From Deltaproteobacteria bacterium (GTDB lineage Bacteria; Myxococcota_A; Polyangia; Polyangiales; Polyangiaceae), in contig QJWJ01000431.1 of assembly GCA_003235365.1 (NCBI GenBank), forward strand, positions 1-64,000: a stretch of 64,000 bases of DNA, written 5' to 3'. Made by a program: the position numbers and the translations under genes. Below the pieces are notes generated by a model. That model was not told the DNA's origin, did not search any database, and saw only the letters and a list, made by a program, of their open reading frames with translations. This document shows, in pieces, positions 37,587 through 50,549 of this stretch; position 1 is the stretch's first letter; every line of letters starts with the position of its first letter.

Positions 37587-40349
37587 TCATGTCTCGTCGT
37601 CGCCGTCGTCCGAATCGTCCTCCGCGACATCATCATCGGCAGCAGATTCGGGGTCATCCGAGTCCGGGCCGTCTGTGTCGTCTGGCTCCGTACTGTCGAG
37701 GTCCGTGCTGTCGACGCTCGAGTCTTCGTCGCCCTCGCTAGAAGCGGGGGTGGCGTCGTCACCGGTCGCTGCGGGGGGCAGCACGCTCGCGGCCGCCTCG
37801 GCACTCGCCAATGCCTCATCGTCGTCGTCGTCCTCGATGGCTTCGATGGCGACCACCCGCTCGTCGTCGGCGACGTTCATCACACGCACGCCCTGCGCGT
37901 TGCGGCCCGTTTCGCGGATTTCGGAAACTCGCGTGCGCAACGTCTGGGCTCGGTCCGTCATGATCATCACCTGATGATCGGGGTGAATGAGCGCGATCCC
38001 CACCACTGGACCGTTCCGCTCACTGGCGTCGATCAAGATGATGCCCTTGCCGCCGCGGCGCTGCGTGCGGAAGTCTTCCAGTGGCGTGCGCTTGCCGTAG
38101 CCGCGGGCGCAGATCGTGAGCACTTGGGGTCGTTCGGGGTCAGTGATCGAGAAGCCGACGACTTCGTCGTCGGTGTCGAGTTCGATGGCTTTGACGCCCG
38201 CGGCGCCGCGGCCCATCGCCCGAACCTGCTGCTCGTCGAAGCGAATACTCTTGCCCTTCTTCGTCGCGATCAAGAACTCGCGTGTGCCGTCGGTCACCGC
38301 GGCGGCCAGCAGCTTGTCCTCTTCGGTGATCTTGACGCCGATGATGCCCTTCTCGCGGAAGTTCTGATAGTCGACCACCGCCGTCTTCTTGATCTGTCCC
38401 TTGCGGGTCAGCGTCGTGACGAACAAGCCTTCGTTGAACCCGGCCACGGGAGTGATGGCGCAGATGCGTTCGTCCTTCTCCATGCTGACGAAGTTGACGA
38501 TGGCTCTGCCCTTGGCGTTCCGTGCCGCCTGGGGAATGGTGTATACCTTCTTGACGTACACCTTGCCCATGTCGCTGAAGAAGAACACGAACGAGTGCGT
38601 GGAGCACACGAACAGCTGCGTGACGAAGTCGTCATCGCGTGCCTCCATGCCGCGGTTGCCCTTGCCGCCACGTTTCTGTGCCTTGTAGGTACTCAGCGCC
38701 GTGCGCTTGATGTACCCCTCGTGGGAGATGGTCACGACCATCTGCTCTTCTTGGATCAAATCTTCGACCTGGATCTCCGCCTCGTCTTCGATGATCTCGG
38801 TGCGGCGGTCTTCGCCGTATTCCTCGCGGATTTCCTTCAGCTCGTCGACGATGACGCCCATCAACAGTCCCTCGTCGGCGAGAATCGACGAGAGGTAGGC
38901 GATGCGGTCGCTCAATTCGCCGTACTCCTTGGCGAGTTTCTCTTGCTCGAGGCCCGTCAAGCGACTCAGGCGCATCTCCAGGATGGCTTTGGCTTGGCGC
39001 TCGCTGAGGCGGTAGTCGCCGCGTTCGCGGGCGCGGGCGATCTCCTCCTCGGGGCGGCCCGCGCGGCGCACGAATTCTTCGAGACCCTTGAGGGGTAGGG
39101 CCATCAAGCGCGTCCTGGCTTCGTCCGGGTCGACCGATTCGCGGATCGTCTTGATCACGACGTCGGTGTCCGTGGTGACCATGCCCAGACCTTCGACGAG
39201 TTCGCGTTGCGCTTCGGCCTTGGATAGCTCGTAGCGCGTGCGTCGACTGACCACCTCACGGCGGTGTTCGATGAACAGCTCGAGGATGTCTTTGATGTTG
39301 AGCACCGCTGGGCGCCCATTGACGATCGATAGGTTGATGACCCCGAACGTCGTCTGGCAATCGGTCATCGTGTAGAGCTGATTGAGCACGACCTGCGGGA
39401 AGACGTCCTTCTTCAGCTCGATGACGAGTCGCATGCCGTCGCGGTCGCTCTCGTCACGCGCCTCTTTGATGCCCTCGATGCGCTTCTCTCGGATGAGCTG
39501 CCCGATCTTGGCGTGGAGCCGTGCCTTGTTTACTTGGTACGGCAGTTCGGTGAAGACGATCTGTTCGCGGTCTTTGGCGCCGCGAACCGGTTCGACGATT
39601 GAGCGGCCGCGCATGACGATTGACCCGCGCCCCGTCGTTGCGGCCTGGAAGACGCCGACCCGGCCGTAGATGAAGCCGCCCGTTGGGAAGTCCGGCCCGG
39701 GCATGAATTGCATCAGCTCTTCGACGCGCGTTTGCGGATTGTCGATCAGGTGAATGGTGGCATCCAACACTTCGCGCAGGTTGTGCGGCGGAATGTTCGT
39801 CGCCATGCCCACCGCGATGCCGCCCGAGCCGTTGACCAGCAGGTTCGGATAACGCGTCGGGAGAACGACCGGCTCCTCGCGGGATTCGTCGAAGGTCGCC
39901 GTGAAGTCGACGGTGTCTTTCTCGATGTCCGCGAGCAATGCCGAGGCGATCTTCGCCAAGCGCGACTCGGTGTAGCGGTATGCCGCAGGTGGGTCGCCGT
40001 CGACCGAACCGAAGTTGCCCTGACCGTCGACCAGGGGATGGCGCATGCTGAAGGACTGGGCCATGCGCACCAACGCGTCGTAGACGCTGCTGTCGCCGTG
40101 TGGGTGGTACTTGCCGAGCACCTCGCCCACGACCGCCGCACACTTTCGGTACGAAGTGCCCGCCGTCAGGTTGAGGTCCTTCATCGCGTAGAGGATGCGA
40201 CGATGGACCGGCTTGAGGCCGTCGCGGACGTCGGGGATCGCCCGTCCGATGATGACGCTCATCGCGTAGTCCAAGTACGAGGTGGTCATCTCGTCTTGGA
40301 GGCTGATGGGGTGTTCGTTGTGGCTCTGCGTCGGGGTGTCTTCAGACAT
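37587..40349 (-). CDS. gyrA: DNA gyrase subunit A
   Basis: 920-aa type IIA topoisomerase breakage-reunion subunit. [17 protein letters not shown] places Ser87 and Asp91 at the quinolone-region positions Ser83/Asp87 of E. coli. The catalytic Tyr126 lies in AAYRYTESR. The C-terminal beta-pinwheel has a GyrA-box-like QKRGGKG and a second QRRGGKG, which supports gyrase rather than topoisomerase IV. The last 80 residues (about 837-920) are an extreme Asp/Ser/Glu tail. gyrB is not in the window. Confidence 0.95.
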   Translation of the reverse strand: MSEDTPTQSHNEHPISLQDEMTTSYLDYAMSVIIGRAIPDVRDGLKPVHRRILYAMKDLNLTAGTSYRKCAAVVGEVLGKYHPHGDSSVYDALVRMAQSFSMRHPLVDGQGNFGSVDGDPPAAYRYTESRLAKIASALLADIEKDTVDFTATFDESREEPVVLPTRYPNLLVNGSGGIAVGMATNIPPHNLREVLDATIHLIDNPQTRVEELMQFMPGPDFPTGGFIYGRVGVFQAATTGRGSIVMRGRSIVEPVRGAKDREQIVFTELPYQVNKARLHAKIGQLIREKRIEGIKEARDESDRDGMRLVIELKKDVFPQVVLNQLYTMTDCQTTFGVINLSIVNGRPAVLNIKDILELFIEHRREVVSRRTRYELSKAEAQRELVEGLGMVTTDTDVVIKTIRESVDPDEARTRLMALPLKGLEEFVRRAGRPEEEIARARERGDYRLSERQAKAILEMRLSRLTGLEQEKLAKEYGELSDRIAYLSSILADEGLLMGVIVDELKEIREEYGEDRRTEIIEDEAEIQVEDLIQEEQMVVTISHEGYIKRTALSTYKAQKRGGKGNRGMEARDDDFVTQLFVCSTHSFVFFFSDMGKVYVKKVYTIPQAARNAKGRAIVNFVSMEKDERICAITPVAGFNEGLFVTTLTRKGQIKKTAVVDYQNFREKGIIGVKITEEDKLLAAAVTDGTREFLIATKKGKSIRFDEQQVRAMGRGAAGVKAIELDTDDEVVGFSITDPERPQVLTICARGYGKRTPLEDFRTQRRGGKGIILIDASERNGPVVGIALIHPDHQVMIMTDRAQTLRTRVSEIRETGRNAQGVRVMNVADDERVVAIEAIEDDDDDEALASAEAAASVLPPAATGDDATPASSEGDEDSSVDSTDLDSTEPDDTDGPDSDDPESAADDDVAEDDSDDGDDET

Positions 40350-40756
40350 GTCGCTGTGCGTTCGGGGGCACGACCGCGACGTTTCGCGGCGTGAAAAGAG
40401 CGGCGTCCCTTATACTTCGAACGCCGCCGAAAAGGACTCAAAAAGCACCGTCGAACGTCACGAAAACGCGCTCATAAGCGTTCGAAATCGTATCTCTTTT
40501 TGGGGTCGGTTTTGGGCCTTTTTGCACGTGCCGCCAAGTGTGCGAAATGCGCGAATCACGGCGTCGTGTTCGCCGGCCGAAGACCGACGCTTCAGGGCGC
40601 TCGCGGGCAGTCGTCGAAGGCCTGCGTGCCGTTTCGGCGCTCGGGATCGAGTGCCAGTGGTGGCTGTGGGTTAGCGATTCGCGTCGTTGTCCGAGCTGTT
40701 CGGTCTGGGCGCGTGTCACAACTCACGCGGAGCGGTCCGTTCCGCGTCCCGGCTGC
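40350..40756. other. 407-bp gap between bamA and gyrA
   Basis: Both flanking genes are on the minus strand. The gyrA-proximal part is AT-richer and holds a TATAAG hexamer on the minus strand (40409-40414), but without a convincing -35 box at proper spacing. The bamA-proximal end has a terminator-like hairpin, listed separately. No gene seen. Confidence 0.4.
40725..40747 (-). terminator. hairpin downstream of bamA
   Basis: A 23-base palindrome, ACGCGGAGCG-GTC-CGTTCCGCGT, giving a 10-bp stem with one G-T pair, nine bases past the bamA stop. No T-tract, so termination strength is uncertain. Confidence 0.4.
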
Positions 40757-43243
40757 TCAGAAGAAGTTGCCGATGGTGAATTCGAACTTGTACGTCTCTT
40801 CGTACGGCAGTGGCGCGAACGGGAAGCCCCACTCGAAACGCAGTGGACCCAGCGGTGAGAACCAGCGTAGGCCAAAGCCCCAGCTGGTGCGCAAATTCAG
40901 AACGTCTTTGGGGAAGTCGAAGCAGGGGCTCGTCTCTTTGTAGCTCGTGCCCGTATCCAGCGCGCAGTACTTGCTCTCCAAGTTCCAGGCGTTGCCCGCG
41001 TCGGTGAAGAGCACGGCGCGGATGCCGACCTCTTCGACCAGCGGCACCTCGAGTTCGAGGTTGTCGTAGAACATCAGGTTGCCGCCGATACGCGCCCCGA
41101 GCCCTTCGGGGGCGCTGTTCGGGTCCAACGTGCGCGTCAGAGGAATGCGCGGGCTGAGCGTGCGGTACTCGAAGCCGCGCACGTCCAAGATGCCGCCCAT
41201 GAAGAAGCGCGCGAAGATCGGCACGCCGTCGGCGCTGGGGCTGGTGACCAACCCGAACTCGGTGTTGAGCTTGATGACCGCCCCGCCGCCCAGCGGATAG
41301 TAGAAGCGTCCAGTCAGGCGGTTGCGCCAGAACTCGGTATCTGCGCCGAACTCGGCGAGCGACAGCTCGGTCGAGCCGCTGAGGTAGATGCCGCTGGTGG
41401 GAAACAGGCGGTTGTCGCGGGTGTCGTAGGTCAGCGACGGACGGACGCTGGACGTCAGACCGTCGTTGAACTGGTTGTACAACGGCACCTGGCGGAAGCT
41501 GCTCGTCGGCACCGTCGAACCGAAGATCGAGCGGGTTCGGGTCGTGGAGATCTGGTTGTCTTCGAGCGTGTACGTGACCGCCGCGGCGAGTTCGGGCTCG
41601 ATCAGCGGGTAGCCCCACGTCAGCGAGCCGCCCAAGGTCGCCTGGGAAAAGTCGATGTAGTCGCGGTCCTGGTTGTACAGCGAGACCGAGAACTGAAACA
41701 GACTGTCGAGGAAGTACGGTTCGTAGAACGAGAAGTTGACCAGATTGCGGATGCCGCTCCACTGGCCGTTGAGCGAGAAGTTCTGGCCGTTGCCCATGAT
41801 GTTGGCCTGTTGGACCTGGGCGGTGGCGATGAAGCGCTCGATGCTCGAGAAACCGGCGCCGACCTGGAACGTGCCGGTGGGACGTTCGACGACCTCGACC
41901 TCGACGTTCACCCGGTCCCGAGCGGTGCCCGGACTCGTACCGACGTCGACGCGCTCGAAGTAGCCCAGCGCCGTGATGCGGCGGCGCGACTTTTCGAGCT
42001 TGGTTTCGCTGAACTTCTCGCCTTCGACGATTTCCATCTCGCGGCGAATGACCTTGTCGCGTGTCTTGGTGTTGCCCTGGACCTCGATGCGGTCGAAGAA
42101 CACCATCGGGCCGCGCTCGATGGGCACGATCACGTCGACCTCGTTGGTCGCGCCGATCAGCTTCGTTTCGGGGTTGGCCTCGACGTTGGCGTAGCCCTCG
42201 TCGCGGTACAGCGTGCGCACGGCGCCGAGATCTTCGAGCAGCGCGGCGCGATTGAACCAATCGCCGGAGCGCGCTCGCACCATGGCGCGCAATTGACGGC
42301 GGCCGCCGATGGGCTCCACCTCACGGCCGTCAGCGCCGCGCTCGTAGATTCGAAACTGCCGGATCTTGAAACGCGGACCTTCGTCAATCGTGACCGAGAC
42401 CTCGATGCCGCTGCGGTCCGGTGTGAGCATCACGCGCGGCGTGTGGATCTGAACCGTCAAAAAGCCCCGATCGTAGTACAGGGCGTTGATGATCGCGATG
42501 TCGCGCTCGAAGGCGTCTTGCCGGAACGGGCCGCCGCTGCCGAAGTTCAGGATGTTGGACTGACCCGTGAACATCACGCCGCGCAGTTCGTCTTCGGGAA
42601 TGTTCTCGTTCCCGATGAACGTGATCCGCCGCACGCTGACTTGGCTGTGCTCGGTGATCTTGAACTTGACGCTGACCTGATTGTTCTTTTCCGATGTGAC
42701 GACGCTCTCGGCTTCGGCGAGGAAGTATCCCTTCTCCGCGTACATGTCGCGGATCTTCTGGATGCTCCGCCCGATCGCCGCCTGGCTGAGGATCGTGTCG
42801 GGCTTGATCTCGATCGCCTCATCCAGGTCTTCGGCTTCGATCTCCGAGTTGCCCTCGTACTCCACCTTGGAGACGCTGGGCTTCTCTCGCACGATGAAAC
42901 GCAAACGCGCGCCGGTGTCTGCCCGAGAGACGTCGACCTCGATGTCGTCGAAGAAGCCGGACGCCCACAGCTCTCGCACGTCCTGGGCGAGCACTTCGGG
43001 CGCGAACTTCTCGCCGATCTTCTCGTGCAGGTACGCCAGCACGTCGTCTTTGCTGATACGCCGGTTGCCCACGACGTCGATCTCGTTGATCGTCAACCCA
43101 CGGGCTGCCTCCGCTTCGTCTTGGGGGGTCGACCCGGGGGCCTGAGCCGCCGCCGGAGAGGCCAACAGGGCCCAAAACAGGACCACGAGCGCCAGCAATC
43201 CCCACGTGTGCGGTCGAGGTACTGGACGAGGGGGGAAGTGCAT
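40757..43243 (-). CDS. bamA: outer membrane protein assembly factor BamA
   Basis: 828-aa Omp85 protein that inserts beta-barrels into the outer membrane. The signal peptide has a hydrophobic core LLALVVLFWALLASPAAAQA. Five POTRA domains follow (about 47-425; the last begins near FFDRIEVQGNTKTRDKV), then the 16-strand barrel. VRGFEYRTL matches the lid-loop VRGF motif. The C-terminus ends in Phe, as barrel proteins need. Usually skp/lpxD genes follow bamA; here gyrA does. It diverges from parC. Confidence 0.95.
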   Translation of the reverse strand: MHFPPRPVPRPHTWGLLALVVLFWALLASPAAAQAPGSTPQDEAEAARGLTINEIDVVGNRRISKDDVLAYLHEKIGEKFAPEVLAQDVRELWASGFFDDIEVDVSRADTGARLRFIVREKPSVSKVEYEGNSEIEAEDLDEAIEIKPDTILSQAAIGRSIQKIRDMYAEKGYFLAEAESVVTSEKNNQVSVKFKITEHSQVSVRRITFIGNENIPEDELRGVMFTGQSNILNFGSGGPFRQDAFERDIAIINALYYDRGFLTVQIHTPRVMLTPDRSGIEVSVTIDEGPRFKIRQFRIYERGADGREVEPIGGRRQLRAMVRARSGDWFNRAALLEDLGAVRTLYRDEGYANVEANPETKLIGATNEVDVIVPIERGPMVFFDRIEVQGNTKTRDKVIRREMEIVEGEKFSETKLEKSRRRITALGYFERVDVGTSPGTARDRVNVEVEVVERPTGTFQVGAGFSSIERFIATAQVQQANIMGNGQNFSLNGQWSGIRNLVNFSFYEPYFLDSLFQFSVSLYNQDRDYIDFSQATLGGSLTWGYPLIEPELAAAVTYTLEDNQISTTRTRSIFGSTVPTSSFRQVPLYNQFNDGLTSSVRPSLTYDTRDNRLFPTSGIYLSGSTELSLAEFGADTEFWRNRLTGRFYYPLGGGAVIKLNTEFGLVTSPSADGVPIFARFFMGGILDVRGFEYRTLSPRIPLTRTLDPNSAPEGLGARIGGNLMFYDNLELEVPLVEEVGIRAVLFTDAGNAWNLESKYCALDTGTSYKETSPCFDFPKDVLNLRTSWGFGLRWFSPLGPLRFEWGFPFAPLPYEETYKFEFTIGNFF

Positions 43244-43580
43244 GGGGGAGGGGCCTGGGCGGGGCGCAAGCGGCGGTTGGAAGGCTCACTCAGCGTGCTC
43301 AGCGGGTGCCCTCCGTAGCCCAGAGCGCTCGGAACCACAAGCGCGAGGTGGCTGAAATGCCTGGCTTCGGTCCTATACCCAGAGCCTCGGCTGGCGCGCA
43401 CCGAGCCGGGGCAATCGCGCGGGTGAATGGACCTGGAGAGTGCCTCGTCAACCGAGGATCCGGTCCACCGGTCATTGGATGGCCGGTTGGGAGTGCAGGC
43501 GATTTATTGGCACAAACCCCGAGATCCCGGCTACCGACCATCCCACTCCCTTTCCTGTGGGAGCAACCGCGAGGGCAGAC
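43244..43580. other. divergent intergenic region bamA / parC
   Basis: 337 bp between divergent starts, so it should hold promoters for both. The parC frame is open upstream to an ATG at 43440, but that stretch has no topoisomerase-like sequence. I see no confident -35/-10 pair. Confidence 0.4.
43571..43575 (+). promoter_or_regulatory. ribosome binding site deciding the parC start
   Basis: GAGGG five bases before TTG 43581. It supports this start over the upstream in-frame ATG at 43440. Confidence 0.5.
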
Positions 43581-45958
<2,378 letters not shown>

Positions 45959-45962
<4 letters not shown>

Positions 45963-47863
45963 CGCAGTACACCGCTAGCGATATTTCCGTACTCGAAGGG
46001 CTCGACCCCGTTCGCAAGCGCCCCGGTATGTACATCGGCGGCGTGGGCTCCGCCGGTCTGCATCACCTGGTGTGGGAAATCCTCGACAACTGCGTTGACG
46101 AGGCCATGAACGGCCATGCCAGCGAAGTCGGCGTGACGCTCCACGCCGACGGCTGTAGCGTGACGGTCTCGGACAACGGTCGCGGCATTCCCATCGACAA
46201 GCACCCCAAGCTCAAGAAGCCGGCGATTGAAGTCATCTTCACGACGCTGCACGCCGGCGGTAAGTTCGAGGGGCAGAACTACAAGACCTCGGGCGGTCTG
46301 CACGGCGTGGGCGCCTCGGTGGTCAACGCGCTGTCGAGTCGCTTGGTGGCTTCGGTCAAGCGCAACGGCAAGGTGCACACCATCGAGTTCGCCGCCGGAG
46401 CGGTGACCAAGCCGCTCAAGGCTCAGGGGGCTGCGCGCGGGACGGGTACGACCGTCTTTTTCGCGCCCGATTCACGCGTCTTTCCGAGCACTCGCTTCGA
46501 TCCGGCGGTGATCCGCGAGCGACTCGAAGTGGTGAGCTTCTTGCATCGCGGCGTCAAGGTCGCGTTCGTGGACGAGACGGCGGGCACGACCGAGCTCTTT
46601 CACCACGAGAACGGGCTGACGGACTACCTGACGAAGGTGATCACCGACCGCAAAGCCAAAGAAGTGCATCCGGCGCCGTTCGTGCTGCTCAAGGAGAACG
46701 GCGCGCGCATCGAGCTGGCCCTGCAGTGGACCGAGGCCACCGACGAGCGCGTGATCAGCTACGTCAACGGCATCCCGACCGGATCGGGCGGCACCCACGA
46801 GAACGGCTTGCGCGCCGGTTTGCTCAAAGCCGTGCGCAACTACATCGAGACGCACAAGCTCGCGCCGCGCGGCGTGACGCTCAGCGCCGAAGACATTCGC
46901 GAAGGCGTCGTGGCCGTGCTCAGTGTGTTCATCGCCGAGCCGCAGTTCCAGGGGCAGACCAAAGACCGTCTGAACAACCCCGAAGTGCAGTCGACGGTGG
47001 ACGCAGCGACCCGGCCTGCGCTCGAACAATGGCTCAACTCGAACCGCACCGCCGCCGAGCAGATCGTCACGCGCATCATTCTGGCGGCGCGCGCGCGCGA
47101 AGCGTCGCGTTCTGCCGCAGCGTCCATCTCGCGCAAATCGGCCACGAGCGGGCGGCTGACCTTGCCCGGCAAGCTCAGCGACTGCATCAACTCCCAACGC
47201 GGAGATACTGAGCTGTTCATCGTCGAGGGCGACTCGGCAGGCGGATCTGCCAAGCAAGGCCGCGATCGAAAGACGCAGGCGATCTTGCCGTTGCGCGGCA
47301 AAGTGCTCAACACCGAGTCCGTCGGTTTGGCCAAGGTGCTCGAGAACAAGGAGCTCGCCGACCTGGTCACAGCGCTCGGCTGTGGCATCGGCAAGAGCTT
47401 CGACGCCTCCCGGTTGCGTTACCAGCGCGTGATCCTGCTCGCCGATGCCGATTCGGACGGCCACCACATCACGACCCTTCTCCTGACGTTCTTCTACCGC
47501 CACTTGCCGGAGCTGATCCATCAAGGGCGCGTCTTCGTCGCCGTGCCGCCGCTGTTTCGCGTGGACATCGGCAAAGAGACGTACTGGGCCGTGGATGAGC
47601 GGGACAAGCTGCGCATCACCGAGACGCACAGGAAGGGCAACGCCAAGGTCGAGATCACCCGCTTCAAGGGTTTGGGCGAAATGATGCCCAAGACGCTCTG
47701 GGATACCACGCTCGATCCAAAAAAGCGCCGCCTGCTCAAGGTCGAAATCGCCGACGGGCTGCAGACCGATCGCATCGTCAACGAGCTGATGGGCAAAGAT
47801 CCCACCGCGCGCTTCCGCTTCATCATGGAGCGCCCCGTCGACGCCGACGATCTCGACGTGTGA
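45959..47863 (+). CDS. parE: DNA topoisomerase IV subunit B
   Basis: 634-aa GHKL ATPase subunit. ATP-site motifs include [22 protein letters not shown] and [20 protein letters not shown] motifs are [18 protein letters not shown] and [10 protein letters not shown]. The C-terminus has [17 protein letters not shown]. The length is that of a GyrB/ParE without the gamma-proteobacterial GyrB insertion. The ATG overlaps the parC stop by 4 bp, so it is called ParE rather than GyrB. Confidence 0.92.
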
Positions 47864-47963
47864 GGCCGGGGAGGGTTGACGTCCCGACCGCGATGCGCCC
47901 CGGCGTCACGAGTCTCCAACGCAGCCAAACCGCCTTCCACCCTTGCCCGACGAACTCCTCACC

Positions 47964-48119
47964 CCGCCCGCCGGGTTGGGGAAGGCGCCCGGCGACCCTG
48001 GGGAACGCGCCATCCGGCGTGGGGGGGGCGCCCCGCGACGGTGGGGACGAGCCTCGGCCGGATGGGGAAGTCGCTCCTACTGGGTGGGGAACCCGCCCGA
48101 CGGGGTGGGGGGATGCGGC
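47964..48119. repeat. degenerate G-rich tandem repeat between convergent genes
   Basis: About seven imperfect units of 20-23 bases, each centred on a (G/T)GGGGA core preceded by CCGGCG-like sequence (for example GGGTTGGGGAAGGC, CCCTGGGGAACGC, GGGTGGGGAACCC). The plus strand carries several closely spaced runs of four or more G. It lies in the 348-bp gap (47864-48211) between parE and the FHA/sigma-54 gene; the rest of that gap shows nothing. Frames across it read as WG/PTG peptide repeats but look non-coding. Confidence 0.6.
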
Positions 48120-48211
48120 TCGCCGTTCTGGGTCGAGACGCGGCGCTTCGCGGCTCGGCGCGTCTCGACCCAAGAAAACCGAGGAGCCGCTGCTGAGGAG
48201 CGCTTCGACGT

Positions 48212-49582
48212 TCAGCGGTAGTCGTCGAGGGAGATCTCGAAGCGTTTGAGCCAGCGGTGGACTTGCATGCGCGCCTTGCCGAGCTCGCGACCGACGGCGG
48301 CGATGTTACCCTGGTGCCGCTGCAGCAGTGCGCGCAGTTCTTCTTCCGTCGGCGTGGGGCGGCCGCTTGCTTCGAGTGGTTGGGCGCCGACGGCCCACGT
48401 GCCGTAGTCGTCCATCTCTTCTTTGACTTGATCGGGCAGTTGGTCCACGTCGAGGGTGGTGTGGTCGGCGAGGGCGACGCAACGCTTGGCGCAGGCTTCG
48501 AGCTCGCGCACGTTGTAGGGCCAGTCGTAGTGCAGCAGTGCCGTCATGAAGCGAAAGCTCGGGACGAGCTCGGGGCGCCCGTGCCGAGCGACGAACGCCT
48601 TGAGCAGCAAGTAGACGTCCTCTTTGCGATCGCGCAGGGGGTGCAGGCGCAGTTGGTATTCGTTGAGGCGGGCGAACAAGTCCTCGCGGAAGCGGTTTTC
48701 CTGCTGCATGCGCCGCAGATCGCGGTGCGTCGCGCACACGACGCGCACGTCGACCGGTTCGGGTTTGGTCGCCCCGACGGGGAAGACTTCTCGCGCTTGC
48801 AGTACGCGCAGCAGTTTGGCTTGGGCGGTCAGCGGCATGTCGCCGATCTCGTCGAGCAGCAGCGTGCCGCCGTCGGCAGTGCGGATGAGACCGGGCTTGT
48901 CGCGATCGGCGCCGGAGAAAGCGCCGCGCTTGTAGCCGAACAGCTCGCTTTCGATCAGGTTCGAGGGGATCGCCGCGCAGTTGACGGCACAGAACTCGCC
49001 GCTGCGCCCGCTCAGGCGGTGAACCTCGCGCGCCACGACCTCTTTGCCCGTGCCGCTCTCGCCGAGCAGCAAGACGCTCAAGGGGCTGGTAGCGATGCGC
49101 GCGATCTCCGAGGCGATGCGGTCGAGTTGATAGCCGCCCACGAGATCGAGCGACCGCGACCAGCGACGGGCGTGGGCGAACACTTGACCGTCGAGGCGAT
49201 AACCCGAGTAGCCCGCGATGTCGGATTCGACGAATTTGAGAATCGCGTCGCCCACTCGGATCTCTTGGCCGTGCTCGAGCCGTGCTTCGCGCACGCGGTA
49301 GCCGTCGAGCAGGGTGCCGTTCGTGCTGCCCAGGTCGCGCAGGGTGTAGCCCTGGCGCTCGAACACGATCTCGGCGTGCACCCGCGACACGGCATTGACG
49401 CTGACCACGGCGTCGGCAGGCGGCTCGCGACCGATCACCGTGCGTGTGGCGGTCAGCGGCCAGGCTGCCGGCAGGCGAGCGAAGTCGTCCGCGTACAATA
49501 GAACCAGGCCAGCGCTCGGGCTGCGCCCGTCGGGCGGCTGCGGACCGCTCCACTCTTGCATGGCGCCGGTGGCGTCGTTCAT
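48212..49582 (-). CDS. FHA-domain sigma-54-dependent transcriptional activator
   Basis: 456 aa from ATG 49582; a longer frame exists but would overlap the divergent amidase gene. Order: FHA domain (about 40-120; TVIGREPPADAVVSV, SRVHAEI, LGSTNGTLLDG), AAA+ domain (Walker A LLGESGTGKE, Walker B GGTLLLDEIGDMP), and a Fis-like helix-turn-helix (NIAAVGRELGKARMQVHRWL). The sigma-54 contact loop reads GAFSGA instead of GAFTGA. FHA domains bind phosphothreonine, so control by a Ser/Thr kinase is likely. Target genes unknown. Confidence 0.92.
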   Translation of the reverse strand: MNDATGAMQEWSGPQPPDGRSPSAGLVLLYADDFARLPAAWPLTATRTVIGREPPADAVVSVNAVSRVHAEIVFERQGYTLRDLGSTNGTLLDGYRVREARLEHGQEIRVGDAILKFVESDIAGYSGYRLDGQVFAHARRWSRSLDLVGGYQLDRIASEIARIATSPLSVLLLGESGTGKEVVAREVHRLSGRSGEFCAVNCAAIPSNLIESELFGYKRGAFSGADRDKPGLIRTADGGTLLLDEIGDMPLTAQAKLLRVLQAREVFPVGATKPEPVDVRVVCATHRDLRRMQQENRFREDLFARLNEYQLRLHPLRDRKEDVYLLLKAFVARHGRPELVPSFRFMTALLHYDWPYNVRELEACAKRCVALADHTTLDVDQLPDQVKEEMDDYGTWAVGAQPLEASGRPTPTEEELRALLQRHQGNIAAVGRELGKARMQVHRWLKRFEISLDDYR

Positions 49583-49690
49583 CCGGTTTACGGTATCCGG
49601 TTGTGACGAAGGCGGCCAGGGGCAGGGCGGCGAAACCGTCGAGCCGCCGGCGGTGGTGAGCGGCGGTTGTCGCGCCTGCGGCAGTGTGGG

Positions 49691-50548
49691 ATGAAGTGCA
49701 ACGTGTCCAGCCAGCCACCGAAAGTACTGAGGGCGCTGAGGGTCGCAGCCGTCCAACTGCAGAGCGGTGACGATGTTTCCGCGAATCTCGAGGCCGTGCG
49801 TCACTGGGTCCGCGCGGCCGCCGAGCAGGGCGCCAAACTCGTCCTACTACCCGAAAACTTTGCGTTCTTCGGCTCCGAGACGGTCAAGGCTCAGCACGCC
49901 GAAGCACTGCCTGCGGACGGCCCCATCGGACGCACCCTGAGCGATCTGTCAAAGCAGCTCGGCATCACGCTGATCGGCGGGGGCATGCCCGAGCAGAGCG
50001 CAGATCCGGCGCGGCCGTTCAATACGTCGGTCGTCTTCGATGCTGCGGGGCAGCTCGTGGCTCGCTACCGCAAGACCCACTTGTTCGACGTCGATCTTCC
50101 CGACGGGAAATCGCTTCGAGAAAGTTCGGGAACGAGCGCGGGTGACGACGCCGTGGCCGTCGAGGTCGACGGCCTGCGTGTGGGACTGGCGATTTGCTAC
50201 GACCTTCGCTTCAGCGCCCTGTTCGCTGCGTTGGCGCGTGGCGGTCTCGACGTAATCACGCTGCCGGCGGCGTTCACCGAGCACACCGGCAAGGATCACT
50301 GGCACGTGCTGTTGCGAGCTCGGGCCATCGAGTGGCAGTGCTGGGTCGTCGCCGCCGCCCAGTGGGGGAGCCACCCGGGGGGGCGCCGCACTTACGGCCA
50401 CTCGCTGATCGTCGACCCGTGGGGCAACGTGGTCGCCGACGCGTCGAACCGCCCCGGGATCGTCGTTGCCGACGTCGACCCGGCGCTCAGTGAGAGCGTC
50501 CGCACAGCGTTACCCTGCGCCGCTCATCGCCGCACGTTTCGGGTGTAG
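49691..50548 (+). CDS. carbon-nitrogen hydrolase (nitrilase superfamily amidase)
   Basis: 285 aa from ATG 49691. The catalytic triad is visible: Glu in LVLLPENFAFFG, Lys in YRKTHLFDVDLPDG, Cys in LAICYDLRFSALF. These sequences resemble the omega-amidase / deaminated-glutathione amidase (Nit1/Nit2) branch rather than true nitrilases. Substrate not certain. Divergent from the FHA regulator; its end abuts the convergent MerR-TPR gene with a 1-bp gap. Confidence 0.9.
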   Translation: MKCNVSSQPPKVLRALRVAAVQLQSGDDVSANLEAVRHWVRAAAEQGAKLVLLPENFAFFGSETVKAQHAEALPADGPIGRTLSDLSKQLGITLIGGGMPEQSADPARPFNTSVVFDAAGQLVARYRKTHLFDVDLPDGKSLRESSGTSAGDDAVAVEVDGLRVGLAICYDLRFSALFAALARGGLDVITLPAAFTEHTGKDHWHVLLRARAIEWQCWVVAAAQWGSHPGGRRTYGHSLIVDPWGNVVADASNRPGIVVADVDPALSESVRTALPCAAHRRTFRV

Positions 50549-50549
50549 A

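Noticed and set aside
40409-40414. TATAAG hexamer as the gyrA -10 box
   Set aside because: No acceptable -35 sequence at 16-18 base spacing; noted only in the gap description.
41810-43318. Open frame of 502 codons antisense to bamA
   Set aside because: Fully overlaps a complete BamA gene and reads as Asp/Leu/Val/Arg-biased shadow sequence.
47860-48249. Open frame with WG/PTG peptide repeats after parE
   Set aside because: Arises from the G-rich tandem DNA repeat; other frames across the same bases are also open and no ribosome site is present.
48257-49501. Open frame of 414 codons antisense to the FHA/sigma-54 gene
   Set aside because: Shadow of a full AAA+ gene; no domain or ribosome site.
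49583-49804. N-terminal extension of the FHA/sigma-54 activator
   Set aside because: Would overlap the divergent amidase start and adds no domain-like sequence before the FHA fold.
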